In this document: positions 34,116 to 42,973 of the stretch, piece by piece | How the letters are laid out: each line of letters opens with the position of its first letter | How positions within the stretch are numbered: the stretch's first letter is position 1 | From: Sphingobacterium faecium | Lineage (GTDB): Bacteria > Bacteroidota > Bacteroidia > Sphingobacteriales > Sphingobacteriaceae | Assembly: GCF_003054045.1 (NCBI RefSeq) | Contig: NZ_QBKH01000008.1 | Span: 1-64,000, forward strand | Reading direction: 5' to 3' | DNA: 64,000 bases | Program-made: the position numbers and the translations under genes | Notes under the pieces: model-generated | Told to the model about the DNA's origin: nothing | The model's input: only the letters and a program-made list of their open reading frames with translations | Database searches by the model: none

Positions 34116-37100
34116 ATGAGTAATCTTAATTTAAGTCAAAACCAGTGGAAAAAGGCATTTTGGATGGGAGCAATACTCTCCTTATCTACGATCTGCCAAT
34201 CTCCCGTGCTTGCTAGCACAAAAAGCCCTACTCTTATCAACTTGGCGCAAGAAAAGATTTCTGTCAGCGGAATTGTAACCAATGCTGATGACGGAACGCC
34301 AATAGCAGGTGTTACGGTACTTGTTGTAGGTACTAACATTGCCACCAAAACAAATCAAAATGGAGAATACGTATTAGCCAATGTTCCAAGTAATGGAAAA
34401 TTAAGCTTTCGTATGGTTGGAATGACTTCCACAGACGAGGATGTGAAAGGTAGAACAAGTATTATGGTTAGTCTTGGGAGTTCAAATGCCAATCTAGATG
34501 AAGTAGTGGTGGTCGGTTACGGTGTACAGAAGAAAGAAACGGTTACGGGATCTGTTGTTGCTGTAAAAGGAACAGACCTGGCTAAATCTCCTGCACTCAA
34601 TGTTTCCAATGCATTAGCTGGACGTGTACCAGGAGTAATCGCAACAAATGGATCAGCAGAACCGGGTTATGATGGTTCGACCATTAGTATTAGGGGTACC
34701 AACACCTTGGGTAACTCTAGTCCCTTAATTGTTATTGATGGTATTCCGGCACGTCAAGGTGGTTTTGAACGATTAAATCCTGCTGATATTGATAATATTT
34801 CTGTTTTAAAGGATGCTTCGGCCGCCATCTATGGAGCTCGTGCCGCCAATGGTGTAATTTTAGTAACCACAAAAAGAGGTACCAATGGAAAGCCAAAACT
34901 TTCTTATAATTTTAATAAAGGATTTTCACAACCCACAGTCATTCCGAAATTAACCGATGCGGTTGAATACTCAGAATTGAGAAATGAACTGGAGATTTAT
35001 AAACTTCCTGTCGCAGAATGGAGCGCGGCACAAAATGCCTTCAATACGACGGGTACCTACATAAGACCAAATAGTACCACTGTTTCAGCTCCTTTTACAC
35101 CTGAAGATGTCCAATTATTTAGAGATGGAAGCGATCCTTGGGGACATCCAAATACAGATTGGTATGGGGAGACTTTAAAAAATTGGTCTCCACAGGAAAA
35201 GCATAATGTTCAAATTGTGGGGGGTAATGATGCAGTAAAGTACCTCACTTCAATAGGATATCAGAATCAAGATGCATATTATAAAAATTCTGCTACTGGA
35301 TATAAACAATATGACTTGAGGATTAATCTGGATGCTAAAATTAGTCAATACATCACCACTAAATTTGGCGTTTTAGGTCGTCAAGAAAACAGGAATTTCC
35401 CGACTAAGACTGCAGGTACAATTTTTAGAATGCTGATGCGCGGTAATCCTACTCAACCGGCTTATTGGCCAAATGGAATGCCTGGACCTGATATTGAAAA
35501 TGGTGAAAATCCTGTTGTGATCACGACTAATGATACCGGTTATGAAAGAGATAAAAGATATTACTTTCAGACCAATGGGCAGATTGATATCACGATTCCT
35601 TGGATAGAAGGATTGAAATTTTCTGGAAATGCAGCAGTGGATAAGTATATTAAAAAAATCAAACGTTGGGAAACTCCTTGGTACCTGTATACTTGGCAAG
35701 GGGCTTATGAAGCTGATGGGGTAACACCACAATTGGTGGCGGGTAAAAGAGGTCCTGCAGATCCAAGATTAAACCAGTCCGATGAAGATCAATTGAATAT
35801 TTTGTTAGGCGGTGTACTGACGTATGACAAAGTTATTGGCGATCATACGTTTAATATATTGGCCGGTGTCAATAGAGAGACCATCCAAAATGACAGTTTC
35901 TCTGCTTATCGACGCTATTTCTTATCGGATAAGATTGATTATCTGTTTGCTGGTGGTGATGCCGAGAAAAATAATGACGGTAGCGCATGGGAGCGTGCAA
36001 GATTGAATTATTTTGGAAGGGTCAATTACAATTATAAATCGAAGTACATTGCTGAGTTGCTATGGCGTTATGATGGGTCTTATATGTTTCCTCAAAAAAC
36101 GCGTTATGGATTTTTTCCAGGAGCGATGTTGGGTTGGGTCGCTTCAGAAGAAAAGTTTTGGAAGGATAATATAAAAGCCATTAATTATTTTAAGATACGG
36201 GCATCTTATGGTCAGATGGGAAATGATAATGTCTTTTATGATGATCTCCTTCAAGAATATCAATTCTTCTCCACGTATAAATTCGGAACCTATATCATAG
36301 GGGATGAAATGATCAAGACCTTGTATGAAAGCCGTGTACCAAATAATTTCATCACGTGGGAGGTCGCGAATAACTATAACTTAGGTATTGATGCACAATT
36401 TTTAGGCGGCAAGATTAATTTTGAATTTGATGTTTTTAAAAATAGACGAAATTCAATTCTTTGGCGACGCAATGCATCAATTCCACAAAGTACAGGAATG
36501 ACCCTTCCTGCCGAAAATATTGGTAAAGTAGATAACAAAGGATGGGAATTTAATTTAGGTTACCGCGATCAGAAAGGTGATTGGGGATATAGTGCTTCTA
36601 TAAATGGTGGATACGCAAAAAATAAAATTGTTTTTTGGGATGAAGCAGCTGGTGCACCATCTTGGCAACAAACGACTGGTCGTGTGATCAATTCGGGATT
36701 ATACTATCAGTATGATGGGGTGTTTAAAAACCAAGAAGAGATTACTGCCAATACGCTCGATTATTCGGCTATCACGAATAATCTCAGACCTGGTGATATG
36801 AAGTATAAGGATTATGATGGTGATGGAAAGATTACACCAGACGATCGTGTCCGTACAGATAAGAATACCAATCCAACCTTTCAAGGTGGTTTGAATCTGG
36901 GATTACGGTACAAGAATTTTGACCTATCGATCTTATTTCAAGGTGCTACTGGTGGTGAAGTGCGTATCGCGACAGATGAGTCTGGAGCAATCGGCAATTA
37001 CCTGCACGAATTTTATGAAAATAGATGGACGATTGATAATCCTAGTTCCGAACATCCTCGTATTACTGATCGTTCTGATCAGTATTATTCCAGTGGAAAT

Positions 37101-37337
37101 ACCTATTGGTTACATTCTAATAATTATCTGCGCTTAAAAAATGTGGAAATAGGATATAATTTAAGTGCAAAACTTGTGGAGCGCTTAGGGATTTCAAGCT
37201 TTAGAGTTTATGCGAGTGGTATGAACTTGGTTACTTGGTCCAAATTGAAAATGTATGATCCTGAATCGACTAATACCTTAGGACATTACTACCCTCAAGC
37301 TCGATTAATCAATACAGGTATACTTTTATCTTTTTAA
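34116..37337 (+). CDS. SusC-like TonB-dependent outer-membrane transporter
   Basis: A 1073-residue protein with a long signal region (about 34 residues), a carboxypeptidase-D-regulatory-like domain (about 48-125), the motif NLDEVVVVGYG, a plug domain with DAAIYGARAANGVILVTTK-type sequence and a barrel ending in an aromatic Phe. It pairs with the SusD-like gene 12 bases downstream. No glycosidase, protease or regulator is adjacent, so the cargo cannot be inferred. It could be a glycan, a peptide or another nutrient. Confidence 0.95.
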   Translation: MSNLNLSQNQWKKAFWMGAILSLSTICQSPVLASTKSPTLINLAQEKISVSGIVTNADDGTPIAGVTVLVVGTNIATKTNQNGEYVLANVPSNGKLSFRMVGMTSTDEDVKGRTSIMVSLGSSNANLDEVVVVGYGVQKKETVTGSVVAVKGTDLAKSPALNVSNALAGRVPGVIATNGSAEPGYDGSTISIRGTNTLGNSSPLIVIDGIPARQGGFERLNPADIDNISVLKDASAAIYGARAANGVILVTTKRGTNGKPKLSYNFNKGFSQPTVIPKLTDAVEYSELRNELEIYKLPVAEWSAAQNAFNTTGTYIRPNSTTVSAPFTPEDVQLFRDGSDPWGHPNTDWYGETLKNWSPQEKHNVQIVGGNDAVKYLTSIGYQNQDAYYKNSATGYKQYDLRINLDAKISQYITTKFGVLGRQENRNFPTKTAGTIFRMLMRGNPTQPAYWPNGMPGPDIENGENPVVITTNDTGYERDKRYYFQTNGQIDITIPWIEGLKFSGNAAVDKYIKKIKRWETPWYLYTWQGAYEADGVTPQLVAGKRGPADPRLNQSDEDQLNILLGGVLTYDKVIGDHTFNILAGVNRETIQNDSFSAYRRYFLSDKIDYLFAGGDAEKNNDGSAWERARLNYFGRVNYNYKSKYIAELLWRYDGSYMFPQKTRYGFFPGAMLGWVASEEKFWKDNIKAINYFKIRASYGQMGNDNVFYDDLLQEYQFFSTYKFGTYIIGDEMIKTLYESRVPNNFITWEVANNYNLGIDAQFLGGKINFEFDVFKNRRNSILWRRNASIPQSTGMTLPAENIGKVDNKGWEFNLGYRDQKGDWGYSASINGGYAKNKIVFWDEAAGAPSWQQTTGRVINSGLYYQYDGVFKNQEEITANTLDYSAITNNLRPGDMKYKDYDGDGKITPDDRVRTDKNTNPTFQGGLNLGLRYKNFDLSILFQGATGGEVRIATDESGAIGNYLHEFYENRWTIDNPSSEHPRITDRSDQYYSSGNTYWLHSNNYLRLKNVEIGYNLSAKLVERLGISSFRVYASGMNLVTWSKLKMYDPESTNTLGHYYPQARLINTGILLSF

Positions 37338-37349
37338 TTCGCTATCATT

Positions 37350-39236
37350 ATGAAAACAATAAAATTATTTTATATACCGATTTCTGCCTTATTATTTACG
37401 GGACTATTTGCTAGCTGTAATGATGATTTTGTCAATACTAAACCACTCTCAGAGGTTCCACAAGAGCTCGTATGGACAGATGCTGGACTCGCTCAAGCAT
37501 TTGTAAATGATTTATATAATGGCTTTGGACAAGGTGGTTTTAACGAACAGATGTTAGCCTCGCTGACAGATGAGTCTATGTTTACTCATCCAGGTAGAGG
37601 GATCAATACCATTACAGAGAGTAGATCCAATCCAGCAGATCAGGGATGGATCGTTGATTCTTATGAATATGGGAATATGTATAAGCGTATTCGTGCGACA
37701 AATATTGCGATCGAAAATCTTATTGAACCAAAATTCAATAATGAATCGCAGGCTAAACAGATGTTAGGAGAAGCTTATTTCTTACGTGCCTATTACTATC
37801 AGCAACTGTTACGCTTTTATGGTGCGATTCCATTGATTACTAAGGTTTATACCCTCGAAGATACAGACTATACTGCAGCTCGAAATACATACGAAGAATG
37901 CGTCAATTTCATTGTCAAAGATTGTGAACAGGCAGCGACTTTATTGAATGGGGCGGCAAAAGTAGATGGACGTACCAATGAAGCTGCTGCTTTGGCATTA
38001 AAAGCTCGTGTGTTGCTATATGCAGCTTCAGACTTACACGATATCCCAACTGCAAAGGCCAAATCAAATACGATTTCAGCCTATGGTAATCCCGAATACT
38101 TAGGCTATGTTTCTGGAAATAGAATAGAGAGATGGCAAAAAGCTAAAGCAGCAGCAAAGGCTGTGCTGGATAAAGCAGAATTTGCATATAAGTTAGATTT
38201 ATCTACGAAAGAAACGCCAGCTGATGGACGTGCAAATTATATTGCTTTAGCCATGGGCGGAAGTTCAAAAATTGCTGATGCTGATGCAAAACGAGATTTA
38301 ATTTTAGGAAGATTTTTCAATGATTTGAAAGATGAGGCAGGGGCATATGTTGGTCGTAACAATGGACCTAATGGCTATCACAATTGGGCTGGAAATAGTC
38401 CAACTCAGTTGCTTGTAGATGACTATGAAACTTTGTCTGGCGAAAAATTTGATTGGAATAATCCTGCTCACGCAGCAAATATATATACCAATCGTGATCC
38501 TCGGTTAGGCGCTTCGATTTTATATGATGGCGCTACTTGGAAACCTAGAACAGATGATGTTAAAAATCGTGATCCTTTAAATCAAATTCAAACGGGTCAA
38601 TATGAGGTGACCAATTCAGGAGGAGTTAAATCTATACAATATGGATTAGATACGCGTAATTCTCCTGTGGAAGATTGGAATGGTAGTTATACGGGATATT
38701 ACATGCGAAAATTTGTAGATGCCAATCCTGCAATCGTTGATCAAAATACCAGACAAAGTGTGCCATGGCCTGTACTTCGATATACAGAAGCAGTATTAAA
38801 TTACGCCGAGGCTTGTATCGAATTGGGAGAGGATGCCGAAGCACGCACGTGGCTCAATAAGATTAGATTCAGGTCGGGTATGCCTGCTATTGCCGATAGT
38901 GAATCTGGACAAAAATTAAAAGATCGATATCGCAATGAAAGACGGGTTGAACTGGCTTATGAGGAGCACCGTTTCTTTGACACACGACGTTGGATGAATG
39001 CTAAGGAAACAATAGGAAGACAGGTTACCTTAATTAATATTTTTGGTACACTGAAAGCAGGAAAGCTGGTGAGTCTTTACCAATATAACACGGACAATTA
39101 TACCTACTCTTATAAAGTGAATACAATTGCACCAGGTATTGAAAATAGAAACTGGTTGGATAAAATGTATTTTATATCCATTCACCGCGATGAAATAAAT
39201 AGAAATACCAAATTAATCCAAAATCCGGGATACTAA
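37350..39236 (+). CDS. SusD-like lipoprotein
   Basis: A 628-residue RagB/SusD protein with lipobox FASC (Cys23) followed at once by Asn-Asp-Asp, a surface-export type signal. The helical core includes LGEAYFLRAYYYQQLLRFYGAIPLI, and the C-terminal region includes RYRNERRVELAYEEHRFFDTRRW and the typical ending NRNTKLIQNPGY. It is about 100 residues longer than the SusD protein of the first locus. It should form a lid complex with the SusC-like protein encoded before it. Confidence 0.95.
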   Translation: MKTIKLFYIPISALLFTGLFASCNDDFVNTKPLSEVPQELVWTDAGLAQAFVNDLYNGFGQGGFNEQMLASLTDESMFTHPGRGINTITESRSNPADQGWIVDSYEYGNMYKRIRATNIAIENLIEPKFNNESQAKQMLGEAYFLRAYYYQQLLRFYGAIPLITKVYTLEDTDYTAARNTYEECVNFIVKDCEQAATLLNGAAKVDGRTNEAAALALKARVLLYAASDLHDIPTAKAKSNTISAYGNPEYLGYVSGNRIERWQKAKAAAKAVLDKAEFAYKLDLSTKETPADGRANYIALAMGGSSKIADADAKRDLILGRFFNDLKDEAGAYVGRNNGPNGYHNWAGNSPTQLLVDDYETLSGEKFDWNNPAHAANIYTNRDPRLGASILYDGATWKPRTDDVKNRDPLNQIQTGQYEVTNSGGVKSIQYGLDTRNSPVEDWNGSYTGYYMRKFVDANPAIVDQNTRQSVPWPVLRYTEAVLNYAEACIELGEDAEARTWLNKIRFRSGMPAIADSESGQKLKDRYRNERRVELAYEEHRFFDTRRWMNAKETIGRQVTLINIFGTLKAGKLVSLYQYNTDNYTYSYKVNTIAPGIENRNWLDKMYFISIHRDEINRNTKLIQNPGY

Positions 39237-39279
39237 TTCTGAACGAGGCACTCGTGCTCAATTAGATCGTTAATGGTAA

Positions 39280-39358
39280 AAGAGGTTATCCGGAATAAAG
39301 TATGAAGCTTCAGCTGCAAAAATTCATACTTGTTATTCGAGATAACCTCTTTTTTTAT
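39280..39358 (+). terminator. long hairpin terminator after the SusC/SusD pair
   Basis: AGAGGTTATC (39281-39290) pairs with GATAACCTCT (39341-39350). Inside it GAATAA pairs with TTATTC and AGTATGAA with TTCATACT, giving an interrupted stem of about 24 pairs with small internal loops. A run of seven T residues follows. It is much longer than other terminators in the window. Confidence 0.8.
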
Positions 39359-39514
39359 CCGCTAGATGAAAAAAGGAGATCATTATTTTTTATTTATCAT
39401 GACGTGTAAGTATATCTTCTTGTTTTTCGTTAGGCTATATTGCCATATCGAATATTTCAAATAACTTTTTTGTCCCGATGGGAATTAAAACCTAAATATG
39501 TTCTTAACCTATGA

Positions 39515-39805
39515 CTAAAACAAATGTATTTTTACTAATTCCTCCCATTCATCATCGAGTGAACCTTTAAATTCTTCTTTTTTTGCTCGATTATACCAAT
39601 ATCGAGCATTCCAAAGATCTTTTTCTTTGCGATGTAAGTAAGCGTGTATATGGGCAGATTTAGCATCTTGTAAATGATCTATTAAATCATGCGCTTTTTG
39701 CCAATCGCCTTTTTTATCCCACCATAGTGACTCTAGCCAAATAGACAGATCCATAGGAGGAACAGCTAATGCTGTTGAAGATGAAAATTTTTCAAATGTT
39801 AACAT
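39515..39805 (-). CDS. small conserved protein of unknown function
   Basis: A 96-residue acidic/aromatic protein. The segment AHIHAYLHRKEKDLWNARYWYNRAKKEEF and the later SLDDEWEEL form a pattern I recognise from small conserved bacterial proteins without a known role. The helix-rich WQKAHDLIDHL start resembles a short TPR-like unit. It lies on the minus strand after tex, separated from it by a terminator, so it is probably expressed alone. Confidence 0.75.
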   Translation of the reverse strand: MLTFEKFSSSTALAVPPMDLSIWLESLWWDKKGDWQKAHDLIDHLQDAKSAHIHAYLHRKEKDLWNARYWYNRAKKEEFKGSLDDEWEELVKIHLF

Positions 39806-39829
39806 ATCTCTAAAATAACTAAATCCAAA

Positions 39830-39865
39830 TAAAAAGGGTGATTTTTATTAAAATCACCCTTTTTA
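39830..39865 (-). terminator. tex terminator
   Basis: An eleven-pair stem (39835-39845 with 39850-39860, arms AGGGTGATTTT and AAAATCACCCT), flanked by A and T runs, one base after the tex stop codon on the minus strand. Confidence 0.85.
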
Positions 39866-42112
39866 TTATTTGAACTTGCTCGCCAAAGCTGCTAATTTAG
39901 AAGCCATATCTGTTTCAGGTTCTTTTTCCTTTCGATCTTTTTGGTTAAAAGTCTTTTGTTCTCTTTTTGGTTTTGGAGAAGAAGATACTTCACTAGTTTT
40001 CATAGAGAGTCCGATGCGATTTCTCTTTTCATCAATTTCTGTTACGGTCACCTCTACATGTTGCTGCACTTTAACAACCTCATGTGGATCGGATATATAA
40101 CGGTTAGAGAGTTGACTTAAATGTACAAGCCCATCTTGATGCACACCAATATCAACGAAAGCACCAAAATTAGTGATATTGGTAATGATACCGGGTAATT
40201 TCATACCGACACGTAAATCAGAAACCGCATTTACACCATCAGTAAAGGAGAAAGCTTCAAATTTTTCACGTGGATCTAATCCTGGTTTTGCTAATTCGGC
40301 TATAATATCATTCAGAGTCGGAAGACCAACTTCATCAGAGATATAGTTTTTTAATGGTATCGTTTTTCTTAATTCAGCATCTTTTAACAGGTCATGTACA
40401 CTTGTTGAAAGATCTTTTGCCATTTGTTCAACCAATTTATAACGTTCGGGATGCACCGCTGAGGCATCTAAAGGATTTTCAGCATTACGGATGCGCAAAA
40501 ATCCTGCTGCCTGCTCAAAAGCTTTGTCTCCTAGGCGAGGTACTTTCTTCAGTTCACGACGTGATTTGAATGGACCATTTTCTTTTCTATAATTGATGAT
40601 TGATTGTGCTAAGGCAGGCCCTAAACCAGATACATAAGCTAAAATTTGTTTCGATGCGGTATTTAATTCAACACCAACATTGTTGACACAACTCATGACG
40701 GTATCATCTAGAGAGCTCTGCAATTTATTTTGATCGACATCATGTTGATACTGGCCAACACCAATCGATTTCGGATCTATTTTCACAAGTTCTGCTAATG
40801 GATCCATCAATCTTCTACCAATAGAGACAGCACCACGGACAGTGATATCTTGATCTGGAAATTCTTCTCGAGCTGTTTCTGAAGCCGAGTATATGGATGC
40901 TCCACTTTCGTTGACCATGACAATAGTCACCTGATCCAGGTTGAGTTTACGAATAAATTCTTCGGTTTCTCTTCCAGCTGTTCCATTACCAATCGCAATT
41001 GCTTCGATATCGTATTTTTTTACAAGATAAGGAATAGTACGGGTTGCTTCCGCAAGACCGCCAGCGCCACTGTGAGGGAATATAGCTGTGTTTTCTAATA
41101 ATGCTCCTTGTTGATCCAGTACCACAGTTTTACAACCTGTTCTAAATCCAGGATCGATCGCTAAAATTCTTTTTTGCCCCAGTGGGGCTGCCAACAATAG
41201 CTGACGTACATTATCTGCAAATACTTTGATCGCTTCTTCATCAGCTTTCTGACGTGTCAAAACGCGGATTTCGGTTTCCATTGATGGTTTTAATAAACGC
41301 TTAAAACTATCCACCAATGCCAAACGCACCTGAGCCGAAGCTTCATTATTTGCTTTGATATAGATTTGTTCGATGACCGGGATGACCTCTTCTTCTGTCA
41401 CTTCAATATCCAAATAAAGTAATTCTTCTTTTTCACCGCGACGCATGGCCAGTACACGGTGAGAGGGGGCATTTTTTAAGGATTCGGACCATTCATAGTA
41501 ATCCTTATATTTCAATGCAGCTTCTTCTTTTCCAGGTACAACACGGGATACAAACTGACCTTTTTCTAAAAATATTTTTCGTGCTTTATCTCTTACCTCC
41601 GCATTTTCAGCAATGGTTTCTGCAATAATATCACGTGCACCAGATAATGCTTCTTCTACCGAGTTTACACCTTTTTCTTCATCAATTAGTGATGTTGCTA
41701 AATCTGTGAAATCAGTGCGGTCTTGAGCGAGTAGGAGGTCAGCCAGTGGTTGAAGCCCCTTTTCCCTAGCCATACTTGCGCGTGTTTTACGCTTAGGTTT
41801 GTAAGGAAGATAAATATCTTCCAAATTGGCCATAGTCTCGACACTCTTGATTTTGAGTTCTAATTCAGGCGTTAATTTTCCCTGCTCTGAGATGGACTTT
41901 AAGACCGCTTCCCTTCTTTTGTCTAAGTCACGTAATTGTTGGATGCGATCACGGATGGTGGTTATCTGCACTTCATCTAGACTACCTGTCATCTCTTTTC
42001 TATAGCGAGATATGAAAGGAACCGTAGCGCCTTCATCTAGTAAACCAATCGTTGTTTGTACTTGTTTTTCGCTAATTGCTAATTCCTTCGAAACTATAAT
42101 TTCGTGTGTCAT
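39866..42112 (-). CDS. tex: Tex-family RNA-binding transcription accessory protein
   Basis: A 748-residue protein with the full Tex order. These are a Tex N-terminal helical domain (SEKQVQTTIGLLDEGATVPFISRYRKEMTGSLDE), a YqgF/RNase H-like domain (ILAIDPGFRTGCKTVVLD, about 323-440), helix-hairpin-helix units (ILAYVSGLGPALAQSIINYRKENGPF), and an S1 domain (MKLPGIITNITNFGAFVDIGVHQDGLVHLSQLSNRYI). A charged C-terminal tail follows. Tex binds nucleic acid and affects transcription and RNA turnover. It is a single gene with its own terminator. Confidence 0.97.
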   Translation of the reverse strand: MTHEIIVSKELAISEKQVQTTIGLLDEGATVPFISRYRKEMTGSLDEVQITTIRDRIQQLRDLDKRREAVLKSISEQGKLTPELELKIKSVETMANLEDIYLPYKPKRKTRASMAREKGLQPLADLLLAQDRTDFTDLATSLIDEEKGVNSVEEALSGARDIIAETIAENAEVRDKARKIFLEKGQFVSRVVPGKEEAALKYKDYYEWSESLKNAPSHRVLAMRRGEKEELLYLDIEVTEEEVIPVIEQIYIKANNEASAQVRLALVDSFKRLLKPSMETEIRVLTRQKADEEAIKVFADNVRQLLLAAPLGQKRILAIDPGFRTGCKTVVLDQQGALLENTAIFPHSGAGGLAEATRTIPYLVKKYDIEAIAIGNGTAGRETEEFIRKLNLDQVTIVMVNESGASIYSASETAREEFPDQDITVRGAVSIGRRLMDPLAELVKIDPKSIGVGQYQHDVDQNKLQSSLDDTVMSCVNNVGVELNTASKQILAYVSGLGPALAQSIINYRKENGPFKSRRELKKVPRLGDKAFEQAAGFLRIRNAENPLDASAVHPERYKLVEQMAKDLSTSVHDLLKDAELRKTIPLKNYISDEVGLPTLNDIIAELAKPGLDPREKFEAFSFTDGVNAVSDLRVGMKLPGIITNITNFGAFVDIGVHQDGLVHLSQLSNRYISDPHEVVKVQQHVEVTVTEIDEKRNRIGLSMKTSEVSSSPKPKREQKTFNQKDRKEKEPETDMASKLAALASKFK

Positions 42113-42142
42113 AAATAGGGAATGTAATATTTATTAAAATAG

Positions 42143-42171
42143 AAAGCTGCTGGAAATAATCCAACAGCTTT
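42143..42171 (-). terminator. terminator of the tatA-like gene
   Basis: On the minus strand AAGCTGTTGGA pairs with TCCAGCAGCTT (outer six and inner three pairs, with two mismatches), followed by a T-rich stretch. It lies between the tatA-like gene and tex. Confidence 0.6.
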
Positions 42172-42208
42172 ATTTGACAATATCTTATTGAAAATAAAAT
42201 GCTTAAAC

Positions 42209-42766
42209 TTATGCTTCTTTCGAAGGTTCTTCTGTATTTTTAAGAGGATCTGTTGTTGTTTTTCCAATAGATGCTGTTGGATGTTCCACAGGTGCTACTG
42301 GGCTTTCAACAGGTGTCGTTGGATTTTCCTCTGTCACAGCTGTCTGTGCATTTTCTGCAAAATGATCATTGTAGCCATATTGAAAATGATTAGGTTCTTC
42401 GCCATAATCAGGTTGACGGCTGTATTGCATAGTGCCTTCGGGCGCCGTAAATTGAGGAGTCTTTTTTTCAGATTCATCCGTCTTTTCAGCTTCAGCATCA
42501 TCTTTTACCTTTTGTTCCGCAGCTTGAACTTCTGCTAAGGGATTTTCTTCAACTTTTAAATCAATATCTTTCTCGAAATTATTAATTTGATCAGAAATTT
42601 CTCTCTTGATACCCTCAGAAGCATCTTTAAATTCTCTAATTCCACGACCTAGGCCTCTTGCTAATTCAGGAAGTTTTTTACCACCAAATAATAAAAGAGC
42701 GATGACCAAAATCAACATCATTTCTGATGTCCCTATGTTAAGAAATGCAAATATTTGACTGTACAT
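42209..42766 (-). CDS. tatA: TatA/TatE-family twin-arginine translocase subunit with long tail
   Basis: A 185-residue protein. Residues 10-50 are a clear TatA core: NIGTSEMMLILVIALLLFGGKKLPELARGLGRGIREFKDA, with a single membrane helix, the FGGKKLPE hinge and an amphipathic helix. TatA forms the variable-size pore that moves folded proteins with twin-arginine signals. Usual TatA proteins of this phylum are under 100 residues, but here an acidic coiled region and a Pro/Thr/Glu-rich tail (TTPVESPVAPVEHPT) add about 110. TatB is an alternative name for the longer form. No tatC is in the window. Confidence 0.85.
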   Translation of the reverse strand: MYSQIFAFLNIGTSEMMLILVIALLLFGGKKLPELARGLGRGIREFKDASEGIKREISDQINNFEKDIDLKVEENPLAEVQAAEQKVKDDAEAEKTDESEKKTPQFTAPEGTMQYSRQPDYGEEPNHFQYGYNDHFAENAQTAVTEENPTTPVESPVAPVEHPTASIGKTTTDPLKNTEEPSKEA

Positions 42767-42936
42767 TATACTATCGTTTTAATAAATTATAAATGCTAAG
42801 TTACAGCAATATTTTAAAAATGGAACAGTGTTTAAGTAAATATTAACAATTCAATTGTAAAAATTTAGTGGGTTAATTTGACAATTTCATTATCATTTAT
42901 TGATAGATAAGAAATGTAGGAGTGAGAAAAATCTCG

Positions 42937-42944
42937 TACTTTTG
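42937..42944 (+). promoter_or_regulatory. -7 element of the MATE gene
   Basis: TACTTTTG is an exact -7 match, giving a transcription start near 42951 and a leader of about 23 bases. Confidence 0.45.
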
Positions 42945-42973
42945 AAATCTTTTCAAATTTAGTAGCGGGAAAT

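Noticed and set aside
42264..42330. Short repeated Pro-Val-Glu units in the TatA-like tail considered as a DNA tandem repeat
   Set aside because: The units are imperfect and too few at DNA level. They are described as part of the protein tail only.
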